A stretch of DNA of 64,000 nucleotides, from NCBI GenBank assembly GCA_030159075.1, contig BROG01000444.1, positions 1 through 64,000 of the forward strand, read 5' to 3'. The DNA comes from Atrina japonica (lineage: Eukaryota; Mollusca; Bivalvia; Pterioida; Pinnidae). The notes beneath the pieces are model-generated. The model did no database searches, was not told the DNA's origin, and saw nothing but the letters and a program-made list of their open reading frames with translations. This document shows positions 14,101 through 28,500 of this stretch, in pieces; position 1 is the stretch's first letter; every line of letters starts with the position of its first letter. The translations under genes were made by a program, and so were the position numbers.

Positions 14101-17100
14101 ACAGTCTATTACCAATGTTTGTTGTCAACATTTTATAAACTGGTTATACCAATCAAGGAAGAGAGCTGAAACTCTAAAATATTTATGTGATGATTGGAAC
14201 CTTCAATTGACCATCTACTGCCAACTGAAACAATTTTTGTACTTGCACCCCAACCTTTTGAGTGAAGCATTTGTATAACCAAGTAGCAATACCCTGAACA
14301 GGTCTTGGTCTTATAGGTTTGACACACACACTAACTTGTAACATGGTTTCTGTTCAATAAAGAATTGAATTAAATTGAAGAATTGGTTTTCCATTAACAA
14401 TAACAATATTGTCAAAACAGCAAATAATTTCTGCTTTACATGGTTCAGAGATTGGCATTATGAGGCATCAAAACTATGATTATTCACACAAAAGTACATG
14501 ATGATTTATTTTTCTAGACATCTATAATGCAAAGGGCCATGTAACAAAGCATTAAAAATATGTACTATCAAACCAATAAAGGATGCAATCGTCCTCATAA
14601 AACAGAAGTTTTCTTAGAATATGTGTACTACATCTTCTAATATTTTTAACTTTCTCATCTGTTAGAAGAGCCTTGAATTGTATAGTATCAATGATAAAAC
14701 ATGAAAGAATACTATTCTTTTGCAAAGTTGCAAGACTGAATTTTTATAATAACAAATCATCTAATTTGTTTGTCATTACTTGTGCTTCCTTTGCACATAT
14801 AAAATCTTGATTCATACATAAAGAATCATCTATATAATAACAGAAATTATACATATTTCTAAAGAAGGCTTCAATAATTTGTGGAAAGTCTTGGATCTGA
14901 CACAAACTGGAAGGAAGTACTTTAAGCAGTAGGAAAAAAACAAAGTTTCTGTAACTTAGTTCTGATACTAGTACTGATAAATGTTACTCACAAATAAAAA
15001 ATAGTACAGAAATCCTCTTTCTAGACAACATTCAATACATGAGTAAGATTTTCTTTAGAACTGTTGATATTTGACAAACTTATTTATTGAGTTTTAGAAT
15101 TTTAGCAACTTCGGTTTTCCATTATTTTAGGAACAAGAAAAAATATTAGACACAAAATTATCAGCAGAGATATTGTTTGTTCTTTCAAATGTTCCTTTTA
15201 GTAACAATTCTTGAACTTAAACATTTTAATCTGTTTACTATCAAACTTAACTTTATATGAAAATTTCATTTTGAAAATGTTTAAAAATGAATTCTATGTT
15301 ATACTGCTTGACTAAATGAAGAATTCATTCATGAAATGTAAGTTTTTCCCATTTTGGAAAATCTAGTTCTCTGATACTGTTTCTACTTCTGTTGGTAATT
15401 TCTTGATACTTTTTTACATATAGTACATAGTTGTTGCCTCTGCAGTTGTAATAATAGTGTTTCAAATTCTGATGTGATAAATGGCTAGAAAATCTTATAG
15501 AATTTGGAGGGACATCACCCGAAGGAACAAACTTGCTTGTAATTGGAACATCAGAATAACAATTTTATTTCCACTTATCATATAGAAGGTATCTAAGATT
15601 ATACTGATATCCATAAGATATGTAAATGTGGGTATGACCAATCAGAAGTAATGCATCAGTCAAAACAATTTTGATACTTTTTCAAACAAAGTCATATTTT
15701 GGCTGTACAAATTGTTCAGCTAATTGAATGAAAGACCTTTTAAAAGGTCTAACCACCTTGTGTGTGCATGTAAATCAACAGCATTCCAAATTTTAGAATT
15801 GAATTCTAATTGCACATGTATAATTAACACAACTTTCAGGTCTCAAATAGTTCTTTACAATTAAGCTTACTATAGTCCTTTACTGGGTGTTTTGAGACCA
15901 CAGTATTTACAGCTTTGGCAAGCATATCTAATACTTAATTATGCTTCCTTGTCAGTTTTAACTGGGAGAGATCACATTATACCTCATAATGTGCACACAC
16001 AGTTTTCTTGCAATTGCTTTGTCAAAATTTCTTATGGTAATAACAATAAACTTTCTCATATAAGTTTTTTCAGAACTATTTAGCTATGTGAATATTCTGA
16101 GTAATCAACTCAAATGGAATGACAGAACCATTATTGTCGTTTAATAAATTTGAATCAAAATTCAAAGTATAATCCTAGTATTGATTAATAATTTCTGTGA
16201 CAATGGATAACATTATTATAATTAAATGTCACTAGCTCATTGGATAATAGTCTATAAGTAAACATAACCCAAGAAGACATAAACAGGTATCTCAACAGTA
16301 CAATCATTTCTAGACAAAGTAAAATAAAGATTTGCCTGGAGGCTTTGATACAGTAGCAAAATGGGGGGCAAAGGGTCTTATAAGAAAACCCAGTATCTAC
16401 TGTAGATTTTTGTCTAGTAATAAGTTTATAAACTGCATCAGATAACGTATGCATTAATAACCAGTTATGATTAGTTGCTGTTTATATTCTTCATTAAAAT
16501 AAGACTTTTTAAAATACCTTTTTAGGAAGGCTAGGGCAATTTCCGTTTTTTAGTAGCACCCATTATCACCTATTTCAATGACTTCATCATTATTGGTTTG
16601 GATTATAGTTGCTGACATAGGCATAATAGAACTCGTGGTATATACCAGTGAAACTAGATGACTATGTTTATCAAACAACACATTTATGTTAACATTATTG
16701 TCAGAATTATGAAAAGAGTGTTCCAATTCTATATATATTTACTGTATCCAGAAAATCTGGATTTTCCGACATACTTGACATGTATATTCTGGTACATGTC
16801 TATGCTTAGTTTAAAAAATTAGAACGTATTGAATGTAAATAAATTTCTTGTAGGAATAAAAAGTCAGCCTGACATCGTCAGAGCTTCAAAACTTTCTACA
16901 ACACGTTTTTTCAGTGACTAGGCTAGGCTACTTGTGGGTTATTAGTTAACACTAAAAACTGGAAGTAGTTTAATTTTGTGTACAAACAACAGAACACAGT
17001 AAATTTATTTCAGACAGTAACTTGTAACAACACAGCTGAAGCAACAACTGTGCTGCAGTAAAGATAAAATTACTCAGAACATCGTTCTAGAGTTCAATAA

Positions 17101-20100
17101 TAAAACTGTCAATGAAATAGTGGTGTTACAACAAAAACACATGTACACTTGCCTGCTCACGGAAAAAGATGGCAGTACTGACACATGCCCGTTCTTATAT
17201 AACTATTGTTACAGGTCACTGATTTTGACCTCTTTAAAGGTGAGTATAATAGCCTGTACCTTGCCGGACAACACGGAAATATGCAGTATAAATACCCTAA
17301 GAAGCCGAAGGCGAATGAATAAGAATATGAATGTGGTATTGATTCAGTTGTATGTTATAAGAAACAGTAATACACAAGATACTCACTGGTTTATTATCAG
17401 GCTGGCTGTTATCATAACCAGAAGTCAAATCTCTTACATATTTGATTTTATACGGTCCACAGCTATCAGGATACTGCAAATACAGACACAAAAAAAAAGT
17501 TAATGTAATTCATACTTTTAAGATAACAGTGACTACATAATGTACACATGATGTAAAGAGTGAAAACACATCCATTTATAACCCAAAACTAACTTTCAAG
17601 TTAAACTAAAACATACTACTTGATCATTTAAGCACTACTCATTTAAAGTTTCACTTGACTGAGCCTGAGGGCCATTGTGTATATAAAAGCATGCCAAAGC
17701 ATGGAGATAAAGAAATGAAAAGTGGACTTGCCAGATATAAATCTTTCATATGACAAGAATCATGTATTTCAGGTGAAAAGGAACAAATTATGAGTAAGAC
17801 AAATAACAAAGTGGATTAAATAAATAAACACCTGTAATATTAAATACATTAAGAATATAAAAAATATACATAAGTAATAAGTAAAGCATGTGTAAAATAA
17901 CAAAGTCGCTGTGAGTACGCGTGCAAATGAAATTCCATAGATGTAGACGTGTGTATATTGATACACTACCACAAGGCATTGCACTGAGATGAAAGATCGA
18001 AACCAACACATAACATTGCCAAAAATAAACAAACATGTATTTTCCTCGTTATTTGCTTTTCTGCAAGTTTGGTTGTTTATCTAGTTGAAACTATAAAGAC
18101 TTCCTGCACAAATGTGAATCTTGATCCAAAATGGAAACTACAAATATATTCTATATCCAACTGCATTTGACTTCCAAAAAAAAGATTTTTAAAATTTCAC
18201 ATTTTAAGTACTTTTTAGACTCGGACATGGCCAATGTTTGACCTCAAAGGGATAGTGGCAATGATGCCTGCAGAAATATAACAAAATTTCAACAAAAAAA
18301 CCCTCAAACCAAAACTACAAACTAAAAGTTCCCTATGCAGTAAATCCCATTCAGTTTATCACATTTTCTCATCCTTCTCTACTATGGGTCCTTAAACCTC
18401 TGGAATGATTTATCCAGGTTATCCTACAACTCCATTGTTTCAACCCTCTTGGCAAATTCCATATCTGAAAAAGGTACTGATGATGATCCTTATGACCTCA
18501 GGGAAAAAGGAAAAAATCACATAGTACCAGGTCTGGCTAGGCAGCAGGTTGCATCAGCACAGTGAACTTTTCCAACAGAAACTTCCATAATTTCAAGGCA
18601 TTATGAGTTGCAGGTATACTGTCATTGCCAAGAGTAGTCCTGCCAGGACTCTGGTCTCACCTTGTGTGCTGAACAAAGCAAACACCACAGGACTTTGTGG
18701 ACATGCTGGTCGATGGTATGGACATGTGGACATGCTGGTTGATGGTATACATATGGTTCATATTAAAAAAATGTGATCAACATAATATTTACTCTGGAAC
18801 TTGACTGCCTTGTTTCAGGCTATGGTGACCTAGCATTTTTCCACTGAAGGTTTTCTTTTGATTTGTGAGGTCGTATTTCAAATTCTACAATTTGTGATTT
18901 ATATCAGGGCTAGCCCTTGTCTGAATTTTTTTTTCGCCAATTGCCAATCCAGAAAATGTGATGCTTCGCCGATGAATTATTTTTTTTCAGCAACAAAATT
19001 TGGCAAAATGACGTATGTATAATACATGTATATAAACATGTAGTGTTTATAAAATCCTTAGAAAATGCCTTGCATTTGCCTTTTATATATGTGTAGTAAT
19101 ACATTATGTACATATTTATATTTGTATATGTCATTTTGATATGTTTGACACTGTAATAATAAAAAATGAAGATTTACCTCTAGATATGTACTCTGCATAA
19201 GAAATCAAAAGAATTGCTATCCCTTTGGTTCATTGATATATTTGCTACCCCTACTCCCAGAGGAAGCAAAGGAATGGTCTGACAAATTATCTGGACTCTA
19301 TTTCTATATTTTAAATGAAAAAGAAAAAATGATCCCTCTTGCTGCTATATTTAATTACTTTTCATACATTTAAGATAACATTTCTTTTTTTTTGCAATCC
19401 AGCAATCAAATACAGTGTATGGTAGATTATTACATCTCAAACTTCCTCTTCTTGTGTATCATATAATAATCTTAAAATGTTTCTAAAAACCACAGATTGA
19501 CAGTTGTGACATATATAATTCACAAAGGTATGTGAACATACATTGAACCAGTACTTTAACATCTGATTTGGCCACAATTTTTTACAAACAGGTGCCAAAT
19601 ATATCTTTTAAATGTATTAAATCATGCAGATAGACGGATTGAAAAAAAAAAAAAAAATGCACATAAATGTATATTTTTAGAGAGGTAAACACATTTATTA
19701 TATAGAAAGTCCTGTCTATTTCTCTGTACATGTAGTACTGATTGTAGTGTACTAAATTTTAATGAATTCTTTTGTTTCTGAAACATCAATTATATCACTT
19801 TTGAATTTGATATTTTCTTGAATAAAGTAACAAATTAAAAAAAGTTGGTAGTAACCTGTCAATATGGTATCCGACCTGTTTTGTATTCAATGTACATGTA
19901 CAAAAAGTGGAATACATGTATTTTACTTTATTTGTTTAAAACAAATTTATGAAAATAAATAAACTTATTTGTACTTGAAAAAATAAACTAAAATGATTTA
20001 ACTCATCAACCCCTGAAAACAGTGAACTCTACTGTAAATCAATGACTTTGACCAGTCCAAATGTGTCTTTAGGGTTGAATGAGTTAAATACTGAAACAGG

Positions 20101-23100
20101 ACCACAAAATTAATTGTGAATTTATTTTATTGATTAATCAAAACAAGCTAGTAAAAGTTTAAAATTGTATATTTGATACATGATTTACAATTTGATTTGA
20201 AATAAGAATAATTTCCTAAACTGATAATTGAATGTCATGAATGATTAAATGATCTAATTATTATAATTTTTTAATGTTCACTTTAATTTCACCTCATTTT
20301 ATCATAGAGGAAAGGAAAAATCCCGGGAATTTTGTAAGTCGTATTACATGAAGTGGATAAAGTCTGAGTAGAAATTTGTTTTTGGTTATGGCAGTAGACT
20401 CAGCAGTGTATACCCATTTACAGAATTTTCACTGCAATTATAGTTTTAAAAAGTCAGCAGAGACTTCCTATGTATATATGATACTTCGTATGACATGCAA
20501 TTATGATCAACTGCAAAAATTGATCAAAATTATGGTTTAAAATCCATATCATGGCACATGTTCCTTGAAGCAGTCTGAGAATTTATGGTAGCCATGTTCC
20601 TAATAACAAACCTGCTTCAAACGATGAATTCAGTCACACAGCAGCACAGAACCCCCTTAAATTGGATATTTTGTAACAAAACATCATTTTATTTACATGT
20701 ACATATATTTTTTACCAACATTAAATGTATACATTCAATTTTCTAGCCATTTGAAAACTGCAAAAATATCATATCAGAAACCTCATTATTCTGACATAAT
20801 GTTTTAAAGGATTGAACTTCTGACCTATTTTCAAAAGCATGTATCAATGACTATAAAAAGATGTCAGTTACATTTACCTTTGACATAACATCACACAGTA
20901 AGGCAAACTGCTAATCTTCCACTAATAGTTGACACAGCATGTCCAGACCTGTTAGTTTTCTGACACTTCATGACTTCATGAGTCAAGTTTTAGATAAATG
21001 TGTGATTAAGCATGCCTCTACTTACTGAGTGATACTGCAAACATTTGCTATTAACATCTGTTGCACACAGATTTTCACCTATAGCATTCTGAAATCCACT
21101 TCTGGGTGTTTAGAAATCAAGAGAACTCACATCTACAACCTTCAACCTTCTTTCCAAACTGAATTTTGTACTTGATATAGAAATTTTTGGAGAGACACTT
21201 ACATTTCCTGATCCATTGACATTTCTGAGATCATCAAACATTCTTTTGATACTGGGAGGTTCATGGCAAATGAAATAAGAGTTGTTAGAAATATGCAAAC
21301 CATACCTAGAATAAAGCAACATGTTTCAATGACCTAAATTAAATCAACATATATCATTGACCTACAGTAAATCAACATCACCGACATGAATGCTATAATT
21401 AGTATTAAGACTGATCATATAATATAAACAAAATCATGGACAACAAAATAATTTCTCAATTGATAATTCAATATACCAATTTGAATCAGGTTGAGGGGAG
21501 TAATAATGGGTTGAAAGAATGTCTACATATTGACATACAGCTTGTTATTGAAATCACTGAAATATTCTCATATATATGTACCAGTATAAACAAGCATGTG
21601 TTGAATTACAAGATTTCTACTTTTTAGCTCACCTGAACTGAAGGTTCAAGTGAGTGTTTCTGATCACCTTTTGTCTGTGCTTTTTAGGTCTGTCCATTAA
21701 CTTTTCACATTTTTCGACTTCTTCTCCAAAACAGCGGAAGGAATTTCGATGAAACTTTACAGGAAGCAAGTACTCAAGGGCCTCTACCAAGTTTGTGCTT
21801 TTTGGCTAGGGTGGGCAAAACAGACCTCAGGGGGTACCCCTCTTCGAAAATCTCCTCCTCCAAAACTGCTGCATGGATTGGAAAACTAATTGCAACTGAG
21901 TGATCTACATAGATGTATGATTCAAGTTTGTTGATTTTGTAGAAATCAGAATATAAATTTTTTATCAGTTTTTGACGTCTTTTTAGACTTTGTCATTTTC
22001 ATTCATTTTTACATGTTTTCTTTGATTTTCACCTATTTATTCACTATGATGAATGAAAGCTCAAATTTTTCTAACTTTGTAAATTTAGTAATTCAGTTTG
22101 GATGTATATGATATCAAATTATCCCTGGTAAGGAAACCTTATTTTTTCTGAAACAAAGATAACCTTCAACACTGGTAAATTATCTATATGCTCTAAAAGT
22201 GATGAAACCCATTGAACATAAAACATAAGAGACCTACCTGAACTGTGCCCCCTCATAGCACATCCCCCATCATTAGGATAAACATCTGTTTTCTAGTAAA
22301 CAGAGTATTACCATCCTGAAGAGTTTTCCCTAAATCCCTAAGGCTGTTTCAAAACAAAAGCTGACAGTGTGAGAAATATCCCCTTTCCTTTCTTGCAGTT
22401 TTAAATAGTTAATACAATTTCAAAAATAAGATTTCAGGTAAAGTGTCTCATGGAAGCATTTCTTTAACTCATTCAAGTACAAAACAGTAAATGAATGCAT
22501 TAATTATAGTGAATCAAGAGGAGGAAACAGAAGAAATACACAAGAAGAGTTGTCAGAAGACAACAAAGCTCACAGAAAATGGGTGTAAATCCTCAAAATA
22601 AGTATTTGACCCACAGCTGTCAGGTTTTAAGGTAAATATTTTGATTCCTTCAACTCAGGTTAAGACTTTTGAAAAGTAGGTCAAGGTCACTAGGTCAAAA
22701 GTTATGGTACCAAATGAAATCTCTGGTCAAAAGAAATCAATATGTGAAATAACCCTATCCCTCATGGTTTAAAAGTTATAGTCAAGGTTAAAATATATAA
22801 AAAATACTGAAGCCCTTTTTCCCTCATGGATTAAGTTTTTGCAGACTTGCCAACTTTTGTAGTGAAAAAAAGGAAGGCAATGCTGAGCGGATTGAGGCGG
22901 CAAATTTTTTCATCATGTTTCATCATACAATTGAAAACCCTTGAAACTATTGGGTATAATTTTTTGTCACTGTTATTGGAGCCATCTCTTGGTATACTAA
23001 ATGGTCCACACTTCATCAATTCACAAGTTGATCTTGAAGTTACTGTTGCCATTTCTTTAACAATAGCACTTGTTTTAGTTCTGCCACGTGCTAGGCCGAA

Positions 23101-25462
23101 TTTCTGCCCCCATTTTAAGCGATTCTTTTATTATTTTTGCAAAAAAAATTGATTAAAATCGGATCTGAAATTTGGCCTATCTACATGCGTACTTACTACT
23201 TAGCAGTAATCTTTGAATCTGGAAACATAAACTTGAAAAATTGCAGATTTTTCCAGTAGTGTTGAGAGTTATATTTTTCTCTATGACATGTGAGATAGAG
23301 ACACTCAGCTCTTAATACAGACAAATCATTACTTGAAGTACAAAATTAATCCACAGTCCTATGTGACTGAATACCGGTTGATAATTTTTATGTTTACCTC
23401 AGGCCACGTTTAAATTTAAATATCATTTATCCCGCTAGGAGGAGCAGTATGGATACGTCTCACCTTTCTTATTTTTACCTAAGCAATTAAATGTTTCCTT
23501 TGCAATGTACTTCGATAAAATGTTTGACCCCATCTGTTTTTCTTTTTAGTTGACATAACACAACTAATGTACAGTACGGCTCACGTGTTTCGTAATTTTT
23601 CCACGGATCACAGTGGGAAGATGCCCCGTGGAAAATCTGAAAAAACACTGTGTTTTTTGTCCCATGGTTGTGTATAAGGGGTCATAAAATATTGTGAGCC
23701 AACACTTGTCGGCACCTCTCATCTCATCGGGAGAGAAGCAAAAATCACTGAGGCGTGAAGACTGACTTGTCTTATCGATAATCTACCTGTAAAACTGTTG
23801 TCCACTAGAGTTATCAAAAAAGAAAAAAAGGGTCTTACCTAACAGGCAAAGAAAAGTTTGTGGAATCGTGTTTTTATTTTTTAAAAATTATTGATAATAC
23901 GTGTATGTTTTTTTTACTTATTTACATGTCAGATTCTGTAACCCGTACTAGGTCTAATTAACATCAGGTGTATACTACAACTACTAGCATCCATACGATT
24001 GTTAAAAGAAAACAGACTACTCTACATTTACTTTAAATGAATTAATCAGGGAAATTTTATAACGATATATTATTTTCGTTTATTATTAATAAATTACTCG
24101 GTAAATCAAAAAATCTAAATGTGACGACGTTGGACATTTCGACCGACAGTCCGATGGTGAATAACATAGATCTATTTCAACTTTTGTTATGATTTGAGAT
24201 TTCTGTCGTCAAAAAATTCATAACAATTTTTTCTCAGTTGAATATATTTATAGTGCATCTATAAGTTCGTATAAAGTAAAGGACTCGACTATTCATGCGC
24301 CGAAATTGACAATCGTCATTCAAGTATTGACTGGGTAAAACGACCGCCGACATCTTCATTCCGAGAACCACTGTCGTCGAAAGAAACACAGAGTTAATAA
24401 ATTAAATCATATCTATGTTTTTCTCATTCGATCATCTGGTAATATAAAATACAAAACTCGATTTTCCACGCGCCGAAGTCGTTCTAAATTACGAGTGATG
24501 TACCGCCATAGTCTCCCTTCCGAGAATCACGTGATCTACCTGTACCATGTATGCTGTAGCCTACACGATTCATGACTTGGGTCGCCGGGAAAATGATTTA
24601 CATTTATGACTTATTATATCAGTTTATTGTATTGAAATATGAAGATTCCCGACATTTTTGAGATAGATAGTTTTCAAGAAGGAAGAATATAACCGACCCC
24701 GTTGCACGAGCATTTTTTTTTCAGGCGGATTTTTTTCTGATATTGAGTCCGAGAGAAAATTAGGAAATATCGCCATTTTCTGTTTAGTTTTTAGCGACGT
24801 ATCTGTATTTTTCCATCACCAAAATATCATGATGACTGATGTAACTGATTTTATTCATCATTAATAAATTAAAGAATCCAGATCGAAGTCAAGTTCGTGC
24901 CGGTGCGCCCAAAACTGTTGGCTACATATCGGTAAAAAAAAAAACTTGCATGGATCGTAATAAATTAATATATGTAGTTCACCCGGATTATCAATGTCCT
25001 TTGTCTTTAAAATGTTGTTACATGTACTTCTTACCTGTATTATAAAAACAGAATGTCAGGAAGGGACGTTTGGTTGAGATGGCCTGGTAGGTTTCACGCA
25101 TGGGTGATTTTTATTGTTTTGGGGAATGTCATTCAAATTGAAGATTAAAGTTAATACACTGTCTCTAATTCCCGAAGTCCAACCAGCCTGTTGATGCAAC
25201 TTAGACATGTATAAGTTACATGCATTTCCAAATTAAATTATTATTAATCTATTGTTACAGTAATTAATTCCAAATTAAGTTTGCTTACTATAACCCATAA
25301 ATAGATAAATAAACTAGCAAGTTAAAAACAAATACATAAAACATGAAATCATTAATTAAGCAACAAAGACTGGCCATACAATGTAATTTAAAAATATTTA
25401 TATTTTTAAATTTTTCCTTCCTACAACCTCCCCTACATTTTATGTATATTGTTGCTATTTTG

Positions 25463-25515
<53 letters not shown>

Positions 25516-28500
25516 AAACAAATTAGAGGATGTTTCAAGCAATATTTATTTTTCTATATATTTGTAACAATAGAGTTTTGGAAACAAAATTCAAAATAAA
25601 ATAATAGAAATGAACAAGAGCAACAAGTAAACAATAGCATAAATCAACTGTATTAAGACTGAAGTCTTTCTATTATGATATATCACTTTTTCAGATACGG
25701 TGTTTGTGTTAATTGTTCTTCAGTAGAACTGCAAAGAACATTATTAATTTTATCTAATTTTTAGCTAGTGGATTATTAAGATTTAGGAGGTTAAAGTTCA
25801 GGATATGTACATGTAAATATAACTAAACTTTGTAAAGAATTTTGAATAAATTATAATTTATTTATTAGATTTAATCAGACACAGATTACATGTCTGTGAT
25901 TTAATATAAATTTTAAAGATTACAAAATAAAATTTGTAAAATAAGCTAAAACATCACCATCAAACATGTCAAACCCCTTTGATACATTTGAGAAAAACAC
26001 TGATTTACATTGAAATAAAAGAGTAATAGTTACATGTAGCATCTCTGAGTGAGTAAGTGCTGTTCCTCAGGTAAATTACCTGTAGAGTGGGATGACATCA
26101 ATAAACAATGAATCACACCAGGGGGTATACCTGTACCTTGTAGGTGTGAACATTTACACAGAAAACCACTTGGATTCCCACAGTGTTTTCAGGTGATATG
26201 CCCACTGTGTTTTGTGTAAAATCTACAAAACACCTGAGCCGTACTGTACTCTTCACTTGCGCTCCGTTTCTGTTGGAAGCCATTTTCAAACCAAGCAGTT
26301 AACAGGTCATAAAAACGCTTGACATTAGGTAAAACAATAGTTCATTCCAAATGCTCAAATGACTGGGTGCAAGCTTGAGGGCGATACTAATATACATACT
26401 GAAATGAAAATGAGCCAAATATTTCTATAATTTTCGGATTTTGAAGAAATGTAAGGATCAAATTAATTAAAAACTATAGGCGGAAGGAGAGGGTTAAAAT
26501 CGGAAGGTTTCCATTAAAAACAGGAGGGTTGGCAAGTCTGTTTTTGAAAAGCTAGGTTACGTGGTCAACAGTTTGTTTGTTATTGTTTAACTTCCCACTC
26601 AAGAATCTTTCACTCATACGGAGACGTAACCAAATGCCGGTGAAGGGCTAAAAATTTTGGCCTATGCTCAGCACTTACGGCCATTGAACAGTGAGGGTTC
26701 TTTAACGTGCCGACACCTACTGCGACACAGGACCTCGGTTTTTACTGTCTCATCCGCAGGACAGGAAACCAACCTGTTGCCGACTGGACTCGAACTCACG
26801 GCCTCACAATCAAGAGTTGAGTGCGCTACCGACTGTGGTCAACAGTCAAGGTACAAAATGAAATCTCTGGTCATAAGGAATCTATGTTTAAGCTCTGTCT
26901 TTTGTGGTTAAAAAGATGTAAAAGAAATTTTTAAAAAATGAATGAAAATATCAAAGTCTCAAAAGATGTCAAAAATACAACAACAAAATTTACCCCACCC
27001 TGGATCCAACCCTGAGGTGATAGAAAAACTTTAATGTGGTAGAAGCCTTTGGGCACTTACTTTTAGTAAAGTTTGATCAAAATCCCTTCAGTAGTTTTGG
27101 AGAAGTAAAAAATGTGAAAAATTAACAGACAGATAGACGATGGACAACAGGTGATCAGAAAAGCTCACTTGAACATTTGGTTCAGGTGAGCTAATAAAAG
27201 GAAAATGCAACTTACTCTTTGTAAATTTCTTCTAATTTTTCATGCAATGTAGATCCTTTATTATAAAGATAGGTGGCCATCTCAGAGCAAACCATAGCTG
27301 CAGATATGCCATCTTTGTCAAGTACATTTGTCCCACACATAAAACCTACAATACAATCCATGAAAAACTCTATAAATATTCTGCACACTGTTACATTTTG
27401 TAATATGCCGTCAAAAGAACAAGTAAAACATCACCTGATATCTAACTAGATCATTATCTTTCTAAACAACATTACTGTGGTATCTAACTAGATTATTGTC
27501 TTTCTAAACAACATTACTGTGGTATCTAACTAGATTATTATCTTTCTAAACAACATTACTGTGGCATCTTACTAGATTATTATCTTTCTAAACAACATTA
27601 CTGTGGTGTGTAAATAGATTATTATCTTTCTAAACAACATTACTGTGGTATCTAACTAGATTATTATCTTTCTAAACAACATTACTGTGGCATCTTATAG
27701 ATTATTATCTTTCTAAACAACATTATTGTGGCATCTAACTAGATTATTATCTTTCTAAACAACATTACTGTGGTATCTAACTAGATTATTATCTTTCTTA
27801 ACAACATTACTGTGGTATCTAACTAGATTATTTTTTTTCTAACCAACAGACTGTGGCACCTTACTAGATTATTACCTTTCTAAACAACATTACTGTGGCA
27901 TCTTACTAGATTATTACCTTTCTAAACAACATTACTGTGGTATCTTACTAGATTATTATCTTTCTAAACAACATTACTGTGGCATCTTACTAGATTATTA
28001 TCTTTCTAAACAACATTACTGTGGTATCTTACTAGATTATTATCTTTCTAAACAACATTACTGTGGTATCTAAATAGATTATTAATCTTTCTAAACAACA
28101 TTACTGTGGTATCTAACTAGATTATTATCTTTCTAAACAACATTACTGTGGCATCTTACTAGATTATTACCTTTCTAAACAACATTACTGTGGTATCTAA
28201 ATAGATTATTAATCTTTCTAAAAAACATCACAATCTAAATTATTATCTTTCTAAACCTCTTTACGATCTATCTTAAACATCATCTTTCTAAATGTCATCA
28301 CTCTTGATGATAATCTTGGTACAGGTTATCACTACTGTCTACATCTTTCACTGTAAATTTAAAGCTCTGATTACTGTTAGCAAAAATCTAAATCATGTAA
28401 GAATTTAAAAGCTTACCAATTGCTTCTTCAAAAGCAAAAAGAACCTTCTTTCCTTCTTTAAGCAAATTTTCACTTTTATTTCCCATCCACTTAAATCCAG

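Larger units (their letters stand above)
22842..26540. mobile_element. hAT-like DNA transposon, internally decayed
   Basis: Perfect 13-bp terminal inverted repeats CAGACTTGCCAAC (22842-22854) and GTTGGCAAGTCTG (26528-26540), flanked on both sides by TTTTTG (22836-22841 and 26541-26546). Length 3.7 kb. A transposase fragment lies at the left end on the minus strand. hAT elements usually duplicate 8 bp; only 6 are visible, so the superfamily call rests on the protein fragment. It sits inside an older dispersed element. Confidence 0.65.

Noticed and set aside
17769..18036. Hydrophobic 87-aa and 82-aa minus-strand frames
   Set aside because: Overlapping frames in AT-rich intron 15; TTT/ATA-rich codons mimic membrane proteins.
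18230..18760. Less AT-rich stretch that might be a decayed gene
   Set aside because: I could not match any frame to a family; frames are broken by stops. Left unassigned.
22838..23152. 101-aa plus-strand frame at the hAT left end
   Set aside because: The minus-strand frame carries the transposase motifs; the plus frame is its shadow.
26657..26911. 84-aa plus-strand frame with [15 protein letters not shown]
   Set aside because: Lies within a SINE bounded by an 11-bp target duplication; the same peptide-like strings appear in the other SINE copies (28912-29244, 39614-39853).
27426..28240. CRISPR-like regular direct repeats
   Set aside because: Units are contiguous 42-bp copies with no unique spacers, in a eukaryotic intron. 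The other arrays in this window likewise lack spacers.
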